Below are positions 1-8,986 of a DNA stretch of 61,348 nt, in pieces (positions within the stretch are counted from its first letter, which is position 1; every line of letters begins with the position of its first letter). Origin of the DNA: Nitrosomonas aestuarii. GTDB taxonomy: Bacteria; Pseudomonadota; Gammaproteobacteria; Burkholderiales; Nitrosomonadaceae. The notes beneath the pieces are model-generated. The model saw only the letters and a program-made list of their open reading frames with translations, did no database searches and was not told the DNA's origin. Made by a program: the position numbers and the translations under genes. The stretch covers positions 1 to 61,348 of the forward strand of contig NZ_QAAE01000017.1 of assembly GCF_003046585.1 (NCBI RefSeq), written 5' to 3'.

Positions 1-161
1 TCCATGCCATGTGAGTACGCAAACGTGCGCTGATACCAGATCCAGAATATCGCGACCGCCAGCATGATACCCATGCCCAGTTTGTAGTACTTGGAATCGT
101 ACCACAATGACATGTCGTAGCCGGCGCTGGCCGCACTGCTCGTTCCCATTGTTGTTGCCAT
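1..161 (-). CDS. amoC: Ammonia monooxygenase subunit C, N-terminal part (runs off the window)
   Basis: AmoC is an integral-membrane subunit of ammonia monooxygenase, the copper enzyme that oxidises ammonia to hydroxylamine. The visible 53 residues begin [20 protein letters not shown] and run into a hydrophobic segment ([15 protein letters not shown]) followed by FAYSHGM, which I recognise as the start of beta-proteobacterial AmoC. The ATG at 161-159 follows a strong AAGGAGAG ribosome site at about 166-174. The remaining roughly 80% of the gene lies beyond base 1. Whether this is the first gene of an amoCAB operon or one of the solitary amoC copies known in nitrosomonads cannot be told from this window. 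Confidence 0.93.
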   Translation of the reverse strand, partial: MATTMGTSSAASAGYDMSLWYDSKYYKLGMGIMLAVAIFWIWYQRTFAYSHGM

Positions 162-620
162 GATAGTCTCTCCTTTAGATTTTAAAATTTGAATTAGTTG
201 TTGTCATAAATAAACACCTGGCTTCTTTAAGAGAAACCATATAATTAAGATGGCCATTTGTTGGAAAAGGTTTCAAAAAATTTTAATTTCTGAAAATATT
301 AAAGATCAGATGGTTATCTTTTTACATTCTATTCGGTTCGTTAAAGCATAACGTGCCGCCAATTTTTTATCATGAGTGAATGTCCTCATTTAAGGTTTGC
401 AAAGCGGTTCTCTGGTTAATGACCGATCATGTGCAATCAATTCTGTGAGCACAGGAAAAAAGAAAAATTATTCTATATTAGTAGGCTGGAGAACAAATTA
501 ATCAATTTGATGTAGTGAAAAACAAGGCATCCTGTAACAGAGGATCCGATTGCTGCGCCTTTAGCCGCAGTGTAAAACTGATCAAGTTGTTTAGTCTGCT
601 AAGATTAAGTTTTCGTGAGA
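162..620 (-). promoter_or_regulatory. Long AT-rich leader and probable promoter region of amoC
   Basis: No gene is visible between amoC and the RRM gene (162-1140). The part next to amoC is AT-rich. A TATAGAAT box lies at 470-477 on the minus strand, with only weak -35 candidates (TTGTTC or TTGATT) upstream at poor spacing. If it is used, the amoC mRNA would carry a leader of about 300 nt. Nitrosomonas amoC genes are known to have sigma-70 promoters and leaders of this general scale, but the exact boxes here are an inference. Confidence 0.35.
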
Positions 621-992
621 AATTGATCGTTGGTGCTCGATTATTTTTTTACTTACAAACAGCTTCTGGTGGATTTGCGGTGTCGTGAACCCTTCGAATA
701 CTGCCTGAGACTGCAATTATCATTTGATCGTCTGCGACGAAACATCAATATGAGGTGTTGGTTGGAGAGGCAGGTATACGCTGACAGGTATTCCGCCATA
801 GTTATCAGTATCAGAAGGGAAAAACTCGCATGAGTTGCTACTGAGTATAGTTAATTGCGTAAGAGATATTGGCTGGTATCGAGTGATCATGTCACGGACG
901 AAACAGGAAGGGATACATGGAGCATCAGAAATCGCCGGAACCGGATGGATAAGGTGGTATGACGAAGTTATTGGCCGAGCGGCCGATTAATC

Positions 993-1032
993 CGGCTAAA
1001 AGCCGTAACCTGAAGCCACCGGCTTTTAGCCG
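993..1032. repeat. Inverted repeat of a 13-bp near-palindrome
   Basis: CGGCTAAAAGCCG (993-1005) and its exact reverse complement CGGCTTTTAGCCG (1020-1032) are separated by 14 bases. Each arm is itself a small hairpin (CGGCT/AGCCG). It lies in the gene-free stretch 620-1140, about 110 bp beyond the end of the RRM gene, and could act as a terminator-like structure for it or be a REP-type element. There is no T-tract. Confidence 0.6.
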
Positions 1033-1140
1033 ATGGCACGTTCACAAAATAATAGCGTGCAGAGTAATTGTTTCAAGATATTGGGCAATCGACATTTAAA
1101 ATCAACGTGATGAGACAGTCTCCAAAAAGATGTTGGAGTA

Positions 1141-1404
1141 CTAGCGGCGTTTGCCTTTTCTAGTAGAAGTGTCTTCGTATCTGACTTTGAGCGAATTGCC
1201 GCCATATATGCTGCCGCTGAGCTTTTCGATGGCGACTTTGGCTTCATGTCCTTCCATGCCGACAAAGCCAAAGCCTTTACATTTGCCGCTGAACATATCA
1301 TTAACGAGTTTTATAGAATGTACCTTGCCATACTCCGAGAATAAAGCCAATACACTGGTTTCGGTTGCATCACTGGGTAGATTTCCGACAAATAATTTTT
1401 TCAA
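1141..1404 (-). CDS. RRM-type RNA-binding protein
   Basis: An 87-residue protein that is one RNA recognition motif. RNP2 is LFVGNL near residue 4 and RNP1 is KGFGFVGM near residue 43; the family binds single-stranded RNA through aromatics in these strands. It ends in a basic tail (RKGKRR). The start is TTG at 1404-1402, supported by AAGGA seven bases upstream and by RNP2 beginning right after it. Small single-RRM proteins of this kind are common in beta-proteobacteria and cyanobacteria and are often cold- or stress-linked; the role here is not shown. It stands alone, with no co-directional neighbour close by. Confidence 0.9.
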   Translation of the reverse strand: MKKLFVGNLPSDATETSVLALFSEYGKVHSIKLVNDMFSGKCKGFGFVGMEGHEAKVAIEKLSGSIYGGNSLKVRYEDTSTRKGKRR

Positions 1405-1839
1405 AAAATGTCCTTACTGAGTATGTGAAGAAGGCTGGTTGTGCCTGGTTGCTACTTGTTAAGCTGAGCGTACAACAAACAGCACGATGCTGATTGATTT
1501 GTCGATATGAAAAAAACAGTTCCATTCGGCTCTGTTCGCGACCCATGCGGCAAATACAGCATGAATTCTTGTGCGGCAAAAACTTGTTTTACATCTGCTT
1601 GCTGCAGATTAGGTGTGCGGAGACTTTGAAACTTTTTGACTGGCAGCACTTACAGATCAAGTCAATTTATAGCCGCAGTTACCCGACTCATCCTATATGA
1701 CAGGCGTATGTTTGTAAAGTTATAAAGACATATACGCTGAACAGGTTTTGCCTGGTTATTTCTTACAGAGTATTTAATTTCGGGACATTGTTATTTTCTG
1801 CATTGATGTCAGCTTGATAAAAATGGAGTGAGACATCAG
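1405..1839. other. Intergenic stretch without a recognisable gene
   Basis: Short open frames exist on both strands but none has a convincing ribosome site or a recognisable product. Nothing else is seen apart from the hairpin described next. Confidence 0.6.
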
Positions 1840-1880
1840 CCTTGCTTCATGCGGCGCGTAAGTGACTGCATGAAGCAAGG
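1840..1880 (-). terminator. 13-bp perfect hairpin downstream of the small membrane-protein gene
   Basis: CCTTGCTTCATGC (1840-1852) pairs perfectly with GCATGAAGCAAGG (1868-1880) around a 15-base loop. It lies 60 bp past the stop of the minus-strand gene at 1940-2305, so it probably ends that transcript. No strong T-tract follows directly. Confidence 0.55.
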
Positions 1881-1939
1881 GAAGGATTGCTAAGGGTTAT
1901 TAGAGAAGAAATTTTTGGTAGCTTGCAACTGGAAAAATG

Positions 1940-2305
1940 CTATTTGCCGGCACCGGGATTCTCTTCCTGGTAGTTTGTGAGTAATCCCACCATGATGATA
2001 ATCACGCCCATAGCGATATAAAAGTTACGTGCTACCGGTTCTTCGGCAAAGTTCAGAATAAAGGGTATGGCTACAAGCGTCGGCCCGACGGCGCGTTCGA
2101 TCCAGCCATGAATGGTAAATGGAATTATCTTGAATATGCCAAATGGAAAATCGGAAGTCAGGGTAACGATCAGGTGGACGACAGCCAGACCGTATGCCAG
2201 CATGGCGGGAATCTGGCTCAATTCAAGTAACGTTGGTGCGAGCAGAAAAATACCGACCGTCAGGAAATCCAGATAACCATGGTTGCGTGCAGAAATAATT
2301 TTCAT
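1940..2305 (-). CDS. Small four-helix inner-membrane protein, SPW-repeat-like
   Basis: A 121-residue protein with about four hydrophobic segments and short loops. The stretches YLDFLTVGIFLLAPTLL and WIERAVGPTLVAIPFI resemble the SPW/DoxX-like small membrane proteins found beside oxidoreductases in many proteobacteria; a precise family is not certain. The start ATG at 2305 follows AAAGGAGC. No partner gene is adjacent. The function is unknown; a membrane location is the only secure inference. Confidence 0.75.
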   Translation of the reverse strand: MKIISARNHGYLDFLTVGIFLLAPTLLELSQIPAMLAYGLAVVHLIVTLTSDFPFGIFKIIPFTIHGWIERAVGPTLVAIPFILNFAEEPVARNFYIAMGVIIIMVGLLTNYQEENPGAGK

Positions 2306-2412
2306 TGGTTTGCTCCTTTATTGCGCAGTTAATCAGGAGTGTCATTGTAGTAAGGGTAGTCTACTGCGTCTGTTAGCTGGACAACACTGTTTTTAAAATA
2401 TTTGATACAGAA

Positions 2413-2601
2413 TCATTTGCCGACAAATGCGGCGTTATTGGTGCAGATTTGTTCGTGGATGTAGTCAAGCATGCCGTGGGTTTGCGGGTCGTTCATGATC
2501 GCACTGGTGACGGAGTGGCTGGTACCGACCAGGTCTGCCAATTCCTGCTATGTGAGAAAAAATTCACGTAAAAAACAGGCGTGCACCGTATGCCGAATAA
2601 C
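2413..2601 (-). pseudogene. Remnant of a helix-turn-helix DNA-binding protein
   Basis: Read on the minus strand, this stretch gives LREFFLT, an in-frame TAG, then QELADLVGTSHSVTSAIMND and a tail ending AAFVGK before TGA. The QELADLVGTS run looks like the start of a recognition helix-turn-helix. There is no start codon with a ribosome site upstream and the amber codon sits inside the motif, so it appears dead. The parent family is not identified. Confidence 0.4.
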
Positions 2602-2813
2602 TGCGCCAACGCCACGACGTAAAGAAAATGTATTGTTCGACGGGATGTGTAAGAGTCGTACGCAGCTTGCGTTTAAATTTTTGCTGGTGGGTATAAACTG
2701 TTTCGCAAACCAGTCATGAAAAATCCGGCTTTATTCAACCGCAACAGTGGCGGTCAGGGCTTCACAGTGAGCACAGTATGCTCGGTGATTCGGCAAAGCT
2801 ACTTTCATATATG

Positions 2814-2857
2814 TCTCGACTCCTTGCGATTCGCGTTGAGACCAAGAGGAGTCGAGA
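2814..2857 (-). terminator. 11-bp hairpin downstream of the PEP-CTERM gene
   Basis: TCTCGACTCCT (2814-2824) pairs with AGGAGTCGAGA (2847-2857). It lies just past the stop of the PEP-CTERM gene on the minus strand. The loop is 22 bases and no clear T-tract follows, so the terminator role is tentative. Confidence 0.5.
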
Positions 2858-2889
2858 ATTGATAAGTATTTCTATGCGATAAATATCTA

Positions 2890-3726
2890 TTATGAACGTT
2901 TGCGACGCTGACGCATGGCCAGACTACCTAAACCCAGAATCAGTAAACTCATTGTGGCAGGCTCCGGAATAGACGTAATGACTGCTGAGGCGTTTGCACT
3001 GGATACCACATAGCCTTCATCGCCAGAAACGTAGTTTGACAAGGTGTCACCAAAAACCCAATTGAAACCGTAAGCCACATTGCTCCCTAACACGTCAGGG
3101 GCACCAGAACCCACCGCATTCGCAGGATTCGTAATATAAGCAGCAGATGGTGGCGCAATAGACAGCGATGCAACATCAGCGAAGGTCAGCGCGGTCTTGC
3201 CCAGAAGTGTGTGTACCCAGGAAGTACCCGTACCTGCACCTGGCGTCTCGTATACCTTGGCTACCTTGTCCGCAAGATCACTGTAACTTAAATCATATGT
3301 TTTGCTACCATCGCCATTAATCGTGAACAAAGGTTGAAATGCACCGTTCGATGGTTCATTGGCAATTACAGCATAGTGACCAGCACCATCTGTCACCCAG
3401 ATGTTGAAGTATGGCGCAACGGCCGGTCCGCTGCCTGGCGCAAAACGTGTGGTATCGTCATGCCGGGTAATAGTAAGACTGTCGATTTGTGAGATGGTAG
3501 AACCATTAATGTCGTTGGAGCCCAGCGCGGCCTTCATACCGCCTTGGCTGATCACAAATTCCAGTCCATTGGGTACATAGGTGGCGTTCGGCTGTATGGT
3601 GGGTGAACCACCTGCGCCATCACGTATAACAAAATCTATAAATGCTGCTGAGGCCACTCCCGTGAACATCATTAACAAGGCAGCAAACCCGATAGAGGCT
3701 CTCCTGATTACAATATTTTTTTTCAT
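2890..3726 (-). CDS. PEP-CTERM sorting-domain secreted protein
   Basis: A 278-residue exported protein. It has a Sec signal peptide (MKKNIVIRRA, then a hydrophobic core ending VASAA) and a C-terminal PEP-CTERM tail: IPEPATMSL, a hydrophobic stretch, then the basic end RQRRKRS. In this known system an exosortase (EpsH/XrtA family) cleaves at the tail; the substrates are usually linked to exopolysaccharide. The middle is Gly/Ser/Asn-rich with no recognised domain. An ATG 17 codons upstream is open, but AAGGAA before 3726 and the signal peptide fix the start here. No exosortase gene lies in this window, so it is an orphan substrate. Confidence 0.9.
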   Translation of the reverse strand: MKKNIVIRRASIGFAALLMMFTGVASAAFIDFVIRDGAGGSPTIQPNATYVPNGLEFVISQGGMKAALGSNDINGSTISQIDSLTITRHDDTTRFAPGSGPAVAPYFNIWVTDGAGHYAVIANEPSNGAFQPLFTINGDGSKTYDLSYSDLADKVAKVYETPGAGTGTSWVHTLLGKTALTFADVASLSIAPPSAAYITNPANAVGSGAPDVLGSNVAYGFNWVFGDTLSNYVSGDEGYVVSSANASAVITSIPEPATMSLLILGLGSLAMRQRRKRS

Positions 3727-4150
3727 TATTATTCCTTTTTTTGAATTTCTTACTGATTTAAAACCGATTAAGCACATGACATATCATCACAGCTCTATGC
3801 GGACTTTTTCATCCACAATTTGACAACACCCATAAATGCACGGATGACATCAAACATGTGAATCCTGTTACGCAAAGAAAAAGAAATTCTGTAACGCACT
3901 GGTATCATTGGCCCAGATCAATTCTTTACTTATGCCTGATCCCGACAATACTAGGCAAGTCGACGTGTTTACTCGAACAGCGGTACTTCCTTTCTTTCTT
4001 TCTTTGCATGCGAAAGACTGGAGAATAGCAACAAAATTACTGTTTTCGCAACAAGGATTTATCGATGATCTGGCAGTCCGTTAGTACAGAAAATCCAAAT
4101 TCGAATCGCCATAGACCTATTGGTTGAAAATGCAACAAAAGAAGAAATAA
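3727..4150. other. Gene-free stretch with a short TTTC microsatellite
   Basis: No supported gene. A (TTTC)n tract of about four units lies at 3988-4005. A short open stretch on the plus strand near 4090-4150 reads as a possible protein tail that is cut by the IS end, but it is not recognisable. Confidence 0.5.
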
Positions 4151-5291
4151 CCCAGATTTTCTATTAGGACTTTTTATGTTGAAAAAAAGGGTGTAAATTT
4201 CACGGGCAAATCAAATGATCTGGATTTATTCCAGAGCTCTTCGATCCATTCACGTTGCCGTATGGCAACGGCCAGGTTAATAATTTTTTTTCGACCATCA
4301 TCGGTAATGTAACCGGCTTTGGCAAAAAGTTTATAACGTAATGTTTTGAGCGTGTGCTGTACGTCAGGTTTACCTGATACTGCATCGCTTCTCAGTATGC
4401 CTTGGCGAAACAGGCTCATTAAATTGTAAGCCAGCATGATAGTTAACAAAGCAGCTTCAGTGGACCAGAAATCCTTGAGATTAAAACTTTCCCCACCAAA
4501 GTCGTATTTCAGTTCCTTGATGCGGTTCTCACAATCTGCACGGCCACGATATAAGCGCCAGCGTTCCAAAGCTGATAAATCCATGTCTGTGACCAACGCA
4601 CTATAGCGGTAACAGGAAAAAACAGAATCATCTTTAAATAAAGAGAGTTGCTTGCCTTTGGCGTCAGGGCGCTTATCAATCTTTTATCGAATACCCGCAA
4701 CCCGCCCTGGCTTGCTCGGATTGTAACCACGTGCCGCACCTTCCTGTTGCCCATAGCGCGTCATCATCGTTGAATCCAGATCCAGTGTTAAGTGATCAAC
4801 GTGAAGATTGCCGAAAAACCAACGGTATAATCGACCAAATACCTCCGCCGTTGTCGCCTGGTCAAACTTTCTAAACAATCGCATGATCGCTTTAAAATTC
4901 ACCATGCGTTTGAAGCCAAACAGCTTCTGGAGTACCGGATCATGCCGTGTAACCGCTGTCTGCTCAAACCGGTTCGCGCCACACCATACCGGCAACATGA
5001 ACTGCAATAGCAACTGAATCGGTGCATAACCCCGGTTACTCCCCGGTTGCGGTAATTCACATGATTTAACTGCCGACTGAAAACCTATCCGATCTAGCAT
5101 CCGCTTCATCAATCCCATGCCACCCAAGGCAGTGATCTCTTTATCGGTAAACCGAAGCTCAAAACCCATGAAAATCCTCCGGAAGAAAAATATGCATGTA
5201 TTAAACAACGATAATTTAACAAAATATCCTTATTCTTAACAACTTATTCTAATGGCTTCCATTAGAAACCAAGGCTAATGGAAAATCTGGG
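4151..5291 (-). mobile_element. IS1380-family insertion sequence with an internal deletion
   Basis: Terminal inverted repeats are visible: CCCAGATTTTCTATTAG at 4151-4167 and CTAATGGAAAATCTGGG at 5275-5291, matching at 16 of 17 positions. The element is only about 1.14 kb, whereas IS1380-family elements are usually about 1.6-1.7 kb. The missing length matches the missing centre of the transposase. I see no clear target-site duplication. It is almost certainly unable to move by itself, though its ends could still be acted on in trans by an intact relative. Confidence 0.85.
4174..5169 (-). pseudogene. IS1380-type transposase, internally deleted and frameshifted
   Basis: The N-terminal piece (from ATG 5169, after GGAGGATTTTC) reads MGFELRFTDKEITALGG and continues to LDLDSTMMTRYGQQEGAARG and YNPSKPGR near 4690; this carries the first catalytic-region Asp. 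The C-terminal piece, in another frame, picks up at DKRPDAKGKQ and contains RGRADCENRIKELKYDFG and LNLAYNLMSLF-like residues typical of the family tail. Roughly 150-170 central residues are absent between them, so the middle of the DDE core is gone. A later join in a third frame adds a frameshift. It is not functional. Confidence 0.88.
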
Positions 5292-5295
5292 TTTA

Positions 5296-5486
5296 ATGAA
5301 TGAATTATGTGCTGATTATTCGATTGTGATTGTGACGCATTCCATGCAGCAGGCAGCACGTGTGTCGCATCGTACCGCCTATTTTTATCTCGGTGATTTA
5401 AGATTGAAGTCGGTAAAACCGAGCAGCTGTTTACAAGACCGTTACATTAGTTGACCGAGGATTATATCACCGGTCGTTTTGGCTAA
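5296..5486 (+). pseudogene. pstB: C-terminal remnant of the phosphate ABC transporter ATPase PstB
   Basis: The plus strand directly beside the IS end reads [20 protein letters not shown], then [13 protein letters not shown]. PstB has a near-identical [16 protein letters not shown]...YLGEL stretch containing the switch His. The conserved PstB ending TEDYITGRFG appears at about 5454-5483 but in a different frame, so at least one frameshift separates them. Everything N-terminal of this, including Walker A and the signature motif, is missing. The IS boundary lies at the break, which suggests that the insertion or a linked deletion removed the rest. Confidence 0.85.
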
Positions 5487-5922
5487 CGAGTACACCAGCT
5501 TCCGGGAAATGACGGTACGGTGTTCACAGGATTTTCGTCGTAAGACGTAACTCGAAGGCAATGACCGCGTCGCCTTTGGCAAGTTTAGCAGTATGATGGC
5601 GTAGCTCCCTGAGCTGGCTCGAAGGTCCGCTTTTCCAGGTTGATGGGATACCAGTCTGTATTTACTTTTGTTTTGTCATGTACCCGTCCGAAAAGCGTCA
5701 CATGAACATGTCAAAATACAGAAAAAAGTCAGTCAGTTTTTATTAGACAACCGATACATGTAGCTGACCTATGTACCTGCAAAATGTTTTGCTCAAGTGC
5801 AGCTTGGCTATTTACGTTAAATACCCTTTTCAATGCATTTTAATTAACGGTGATAACGAGCAAATCCTAATGAAAACTTCCAACATGCAATTTTCTATTA
5901 ATCACAGTAACGGGAAAAAACC
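5487..5922. other. Decayed gene-free stretch after the pstB remnant
   Basis: Open frames are short and interrupted. Because pstB is normally followed by phoU I looked for PhoU-like sequence, but found nothing firm. Confidence 0.5.
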
Positions 5923-6327
5923 ATGAACACGCAGCCAAATGAATTGCCAGCAGAATTTCGTGGTCAGTTACAAATCCGCGACAATTGGTGCAAAGCGGCG
6001 GTTCTCTTACTTTCTGGTAACGGCACGATACTGGATACCAACGAAGAGGGGTCGAGGCTATTGGGGTATAATTCCAAGCATTCAGTACAGTGTCATATTT
6101 CAAGTCTGGTGCCAAAATTAGCAGAAATTGACCTCCTCGAAGAAGGCAATGAACGTGTTAACCCATATTTGCGCTATCTTTCACGTATAGGACATAATTT
6201 TAAAATTTTCGCCACTAACGGGGAGCAGTTTACAGGTGAATTGTATTTCAATGATCTTAAAAAGATTGATCAGCACCTGATTCTCGTTTTAATCCGCCCT
6301 GTTCATAAAGAAAACAGGTTGTTCTGA
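5923..6327 (+). CDS. Small PAS-domain protein
   Basis: A 134-residue protein consisting almost entirely of a PAS-like sensor fold: VLLLSGNGTILDTNEEGSRL near residues 27-46, the LLGY turn after it, and the later strands GEQFTGELYF and LILVLIRPV. There is no signal peptide, no membrane segment and no output domain. The ATG at 5923 lies after a weak purine run. It may be a stand-alone sensor that binds a small ligand or a partner kinase, or the surviving head of a larger signalling protein whose 3' part was lost, since the surrounding DNA is decayed. Confidence 0.7.
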   Translation: MNTQPNELPAEFRGQLQIRDNWCKAAVLLLSGNGTILDTNEEGSRLLGYNSKHSVQCHISSLVPKLAEIDLLEEGNERVNPYLRYLSRIGHNFKIFATNGEQFTGELYFNDLKKIDQHLILVLIRPVHKENRLF

Positions 6328-6648
6328 CTGTGACCGATATTTTTTTGTCACTGTGTTTGCCGGATTTATAAGATCAAATCAGGCAAAAAGAAAATGTGAA
6401 CCATATATCTTTCCAAATTCAATCGCCTGTATGGTGACGTATATTTGCATCAGATCAACTGGTTTTTTGATTCTTTGCTATTCGAGGCATGGTCAGCATG
6501 CTTTGCGTATGCGTTTACGCTCTCCAACTAAAACCATACTATAATTAAAACAGTAGGTGCTGATTTATCAGCTTTTTCTGTAGCCCAAATTACATTGTGT
6601 CACAATGCAGTAATATAAAATCCATAGCATGGTCATTTCAAGGTTGTC
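6328..6648. other. Gene-free stretch before the phoH-like pseudogene
   Basis: Nothing recognisable is seen. The missing N-terminal half of the PIN domain of the next gene is not found here in any frame. Confidence 0.5.
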
Positions 6649-7715
6649 ATGTACCAACAGACGATTGGACTGGATGCAACCAAGATATTTGGAGAAAATA
6701 ATGCAGATCATCGCATTCTGAATGCGGCAATTTCTTTGAGCGAGGCATATCCGCGCAAAAAAATTATTCTGGTTACCAAAGATATTAATCTGCGACTCAA
6801 GGCCAAATCGCTGAATATCCTGTCGGAGAACTTTCAAGCCGGCAAAATAAAGGATCTGGATGCCTTATACACTGGCAGTACGGGGATTCAAGGTGTATCC
6901 AAAGCGATTGTCGACACTATTTATGAGCATGACTATTGTTTGCCTGAGGATATCGGTAGCAAAGAGTCCATTCCCAATCATTATTTATTCTAAAGAACGG
7001 CCGCGCTTCTGTGCTGGTTTTTTATAATCCTGTGTCACAAAGAATCGAGCGGATTCAAAAGAAATCCGCTTTCCGGATCACGCCGAGAAATGCCGAGCAG
7101 GTTTTTGCCTTGCATGCGATTACGCATCCCAATATCAAACTGGTTACATTGCGGGGTGTAGCCGGAACCGGGAAAACATTGCTTGCTTTGGCTGGTGCGC
7201 TTGATCAAAAAAGGTATTTTATACAGATTTACCTGGCCAGGCCGATTGTGCCGCTCAGCCATAAAGATATCGGGTATTTGCCGGGTGACATCGTGTCTAA
7301 GCTGAATTCCTATTTGGAACCACTCTGGAATAACCTGAAATTTATTAAAAATCAGTACAATGAGCGGGACAAGGAGTATAAACAGATAACTGATGCACTT
7401 GAGCAGGAAAAACTGACGATCACGCCACTTGCGTATATCCGGGGCAGAAATATCTCAAATGTCTGTTTTATCGTCGATGAAGCGCAAAACCTGACGCTGC
7501 ATGAAGTAAAAACCATTATTACGCGTGCTGGTGAAAATACCAAAATCATTTTTACCGGGGATATCTACCAGATTGATACGCCTTACCTCGATTCTCAGAG
7601 TAATGGTTTATCTTATCTCATCGATAAAATTAAATATCATGAGATTTACGCACATGTACGGCTCGAGAGGGGGGAGCGGTCGCATCTGACTAACCTGGCA
7701 AACGAGTTGCCTTAG
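6649..7715 (+). pseudogene. PhoH-family PIN-ATPase, N-terminally truncated and frameshifted
   Basis: The parent family (about 460 residues) joins an N-terminal PIN nuclease domain to a PhoH ATPase. The first piece (6649-6993) has only the second half of the PIN domain (ADHRILNAAISL, then ILVTKDINLRLKAKSL). It hits TAA at 6991, and the protein resumes one frame back as LKNGRAS, leading into the ATPase piece to 7715. That piece has Walker A GVAGTGKT, the [18 protein letters not shown] stretch and Walker [10 protein letters not shown] single lost base near 6990 explains the break. About 100 N-terminal residues are missing and no start with a ribosome site is evident, so it is probably dead. Confidence 0.85.
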
Positions 7716-7750
7716 CAGCTGGAAGGGATGGTGTTTTCTGCCTGTTGCTG

Positions 7751-7984
7751 TTAGCAGCGGATGCGTTTATACAGGCCGCGCATCCTGTGCCATAAACGAC
7801 TACTATGACGGTTTTTGTGAACGAGGCTAATAGTTGTGCGTTTGATCCGGTCAGATGTCTTCAGCATGATCGAAAAACCGACAGCCATAGTCGGTATGCC
7901 GAATGGTCCCGGCATCGGGAAAAGTATGATACCCATGACAAAAATGATTATTCCGACCGCCATAAGGAGGGTGCGTTTGAACAT
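7751..7984 (-). CDS. Small PGPGW-type membrane protein
   Basis: A 77-residue protein with one long hydrophobic hairpin. The motif FPMPGPFGIPTMAVG after the first helix resembles the PGPGW family of putative transmembrane proteins, and the tail is strongly basic (HRMRGLYKRIRC). The ATG at 7984 abuts the TGA of the decayed patatin gene upstream (stop at 7985-7987), so the two were once translationally coupled. A ribosome site AAGGAGG is not seen on this strand. Function unknown; membrane location likely. Confidence 0.65.
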   Translation of the reverse strand: MFKRTLLMAVGIIIFVMGIILFPMPGPFGIPTMAVGFSIMLKTSDRIKRTTISLVHKNRHSSRLWHRMRGLYKRIRC

Positions 7985-8964
7985 TCACAAATCATTCTGT
8001 TCATGAGGCGACAACGACTCGATGAACTGATTGACGGTTAATATTGGCGATTCCGGTATCCAATGACTGATTCGCTGTCTGTTCTGTGCGTACCATAATC
8101 TGTCAATCTCCAGTGCTTTTTTCCGGTGAACGGGATTGTTTGCCGAATCCATGTAATCGGGCATGTCATAGTTTTTCAAGTGATGATTGATATACAGTAC
8201 ATGCTCACCAAATACTGCCTCGGTCATTTTGGCATCTGCCATCATTTTTTCCCGTAGAATTACGGAAGCGATGCCTTTGGCAGACCATTGCACGCCACCA
8301 TATGCACGTGCTTTAAAGCCGTCGAATGCGAAACTGCGCCAGCCTGATCCAATGGAAAGCACTTTCATATCATGGCCCTGCCATATCTACCTGGCATGCA
8401 GGTATGCGCCAAGTCCCGGATTATTCATACCGACGCCACCATCAATGCGCCAGTCGCCATCTTCCATTTGCACGGGTGGAAAATAGGCAGGTGCAGCGGT
8501 GCAGGCATCAGCAATTTCGCTTAAGAGAAAACTGACCGATTGTTGCGCGTGAAAATTTCCAGTTGATCACGGTCAAGATTAAAGCAAGGAATAATAATCT
8601 GCTTATCGAGTGAAGATAGCCTCAGATTGCCGAGTTCTTTTTGTAATGCTCTGCTTTTTGAATTGCCGGTATATTTTGGCCGAATTTGAAATCTGTTCAG
8701 TAGCCAGTTCATCCAGCGTTCGGCCATCATGCCTTCCAGTAGTTTGTCTCGTAAAATCAACTAAATCACTGCAGCCGCACTCGTGGCACGACCCAAAATC
8801 AGGCAGGCGACCATTCCACCTGACGAGGATCCTGCTACCATGTCAAATCTGTCGTAAGTCGAAATACCACTTTCTTCTTCAAGGCAGGCCAGCGCGCTTA
8901 ATTGAATGAGCAGATGACTGCCGCCGCCATCCAGGCTCAGCACATATTTAGGTTGCAACGGCAA
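7985..8964 (-). pseudogene. Patatin-like phospholipase with several disabling lesions
   Basis: The family are acyl hydrolases with a Ser-Asp dyad. Visible remains are the DGGG oxyanion motif (VLSLDGGGSHLL), the nucleophile elbow GSSSG, and the dyad Asp in DGGVGMNNP near 8430, then VLSIGSG. Three breaks interrupt it: an in-frame TAG at 8763-8761 (AVI, stop, LILRD), a frameshift near 8520, and a second in-frame TAG in HAR, stop, IWQGHD near 8390. A TTG at 8964 would be the start. All catalytic parts can be traced, so decay is recent, but no full product is possible. Confidence 0.88.
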
Positions 8965-8986
8965 TCTCCATATGTTTATGCAGGCT

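Noticed and set aside
630..833. Open frame of 67 codons upstream of amoC
   Set aside because: It has no ribosome site and no recognisable content; it lies in the likely promoter side of amoC.
5487..5760. Possible phoU remnant after pstB (EYTS-like residues)
   Set aside because: Only a few residues resemble the PhoU N-terminus; nothing beyond that could be aligned with confidence.
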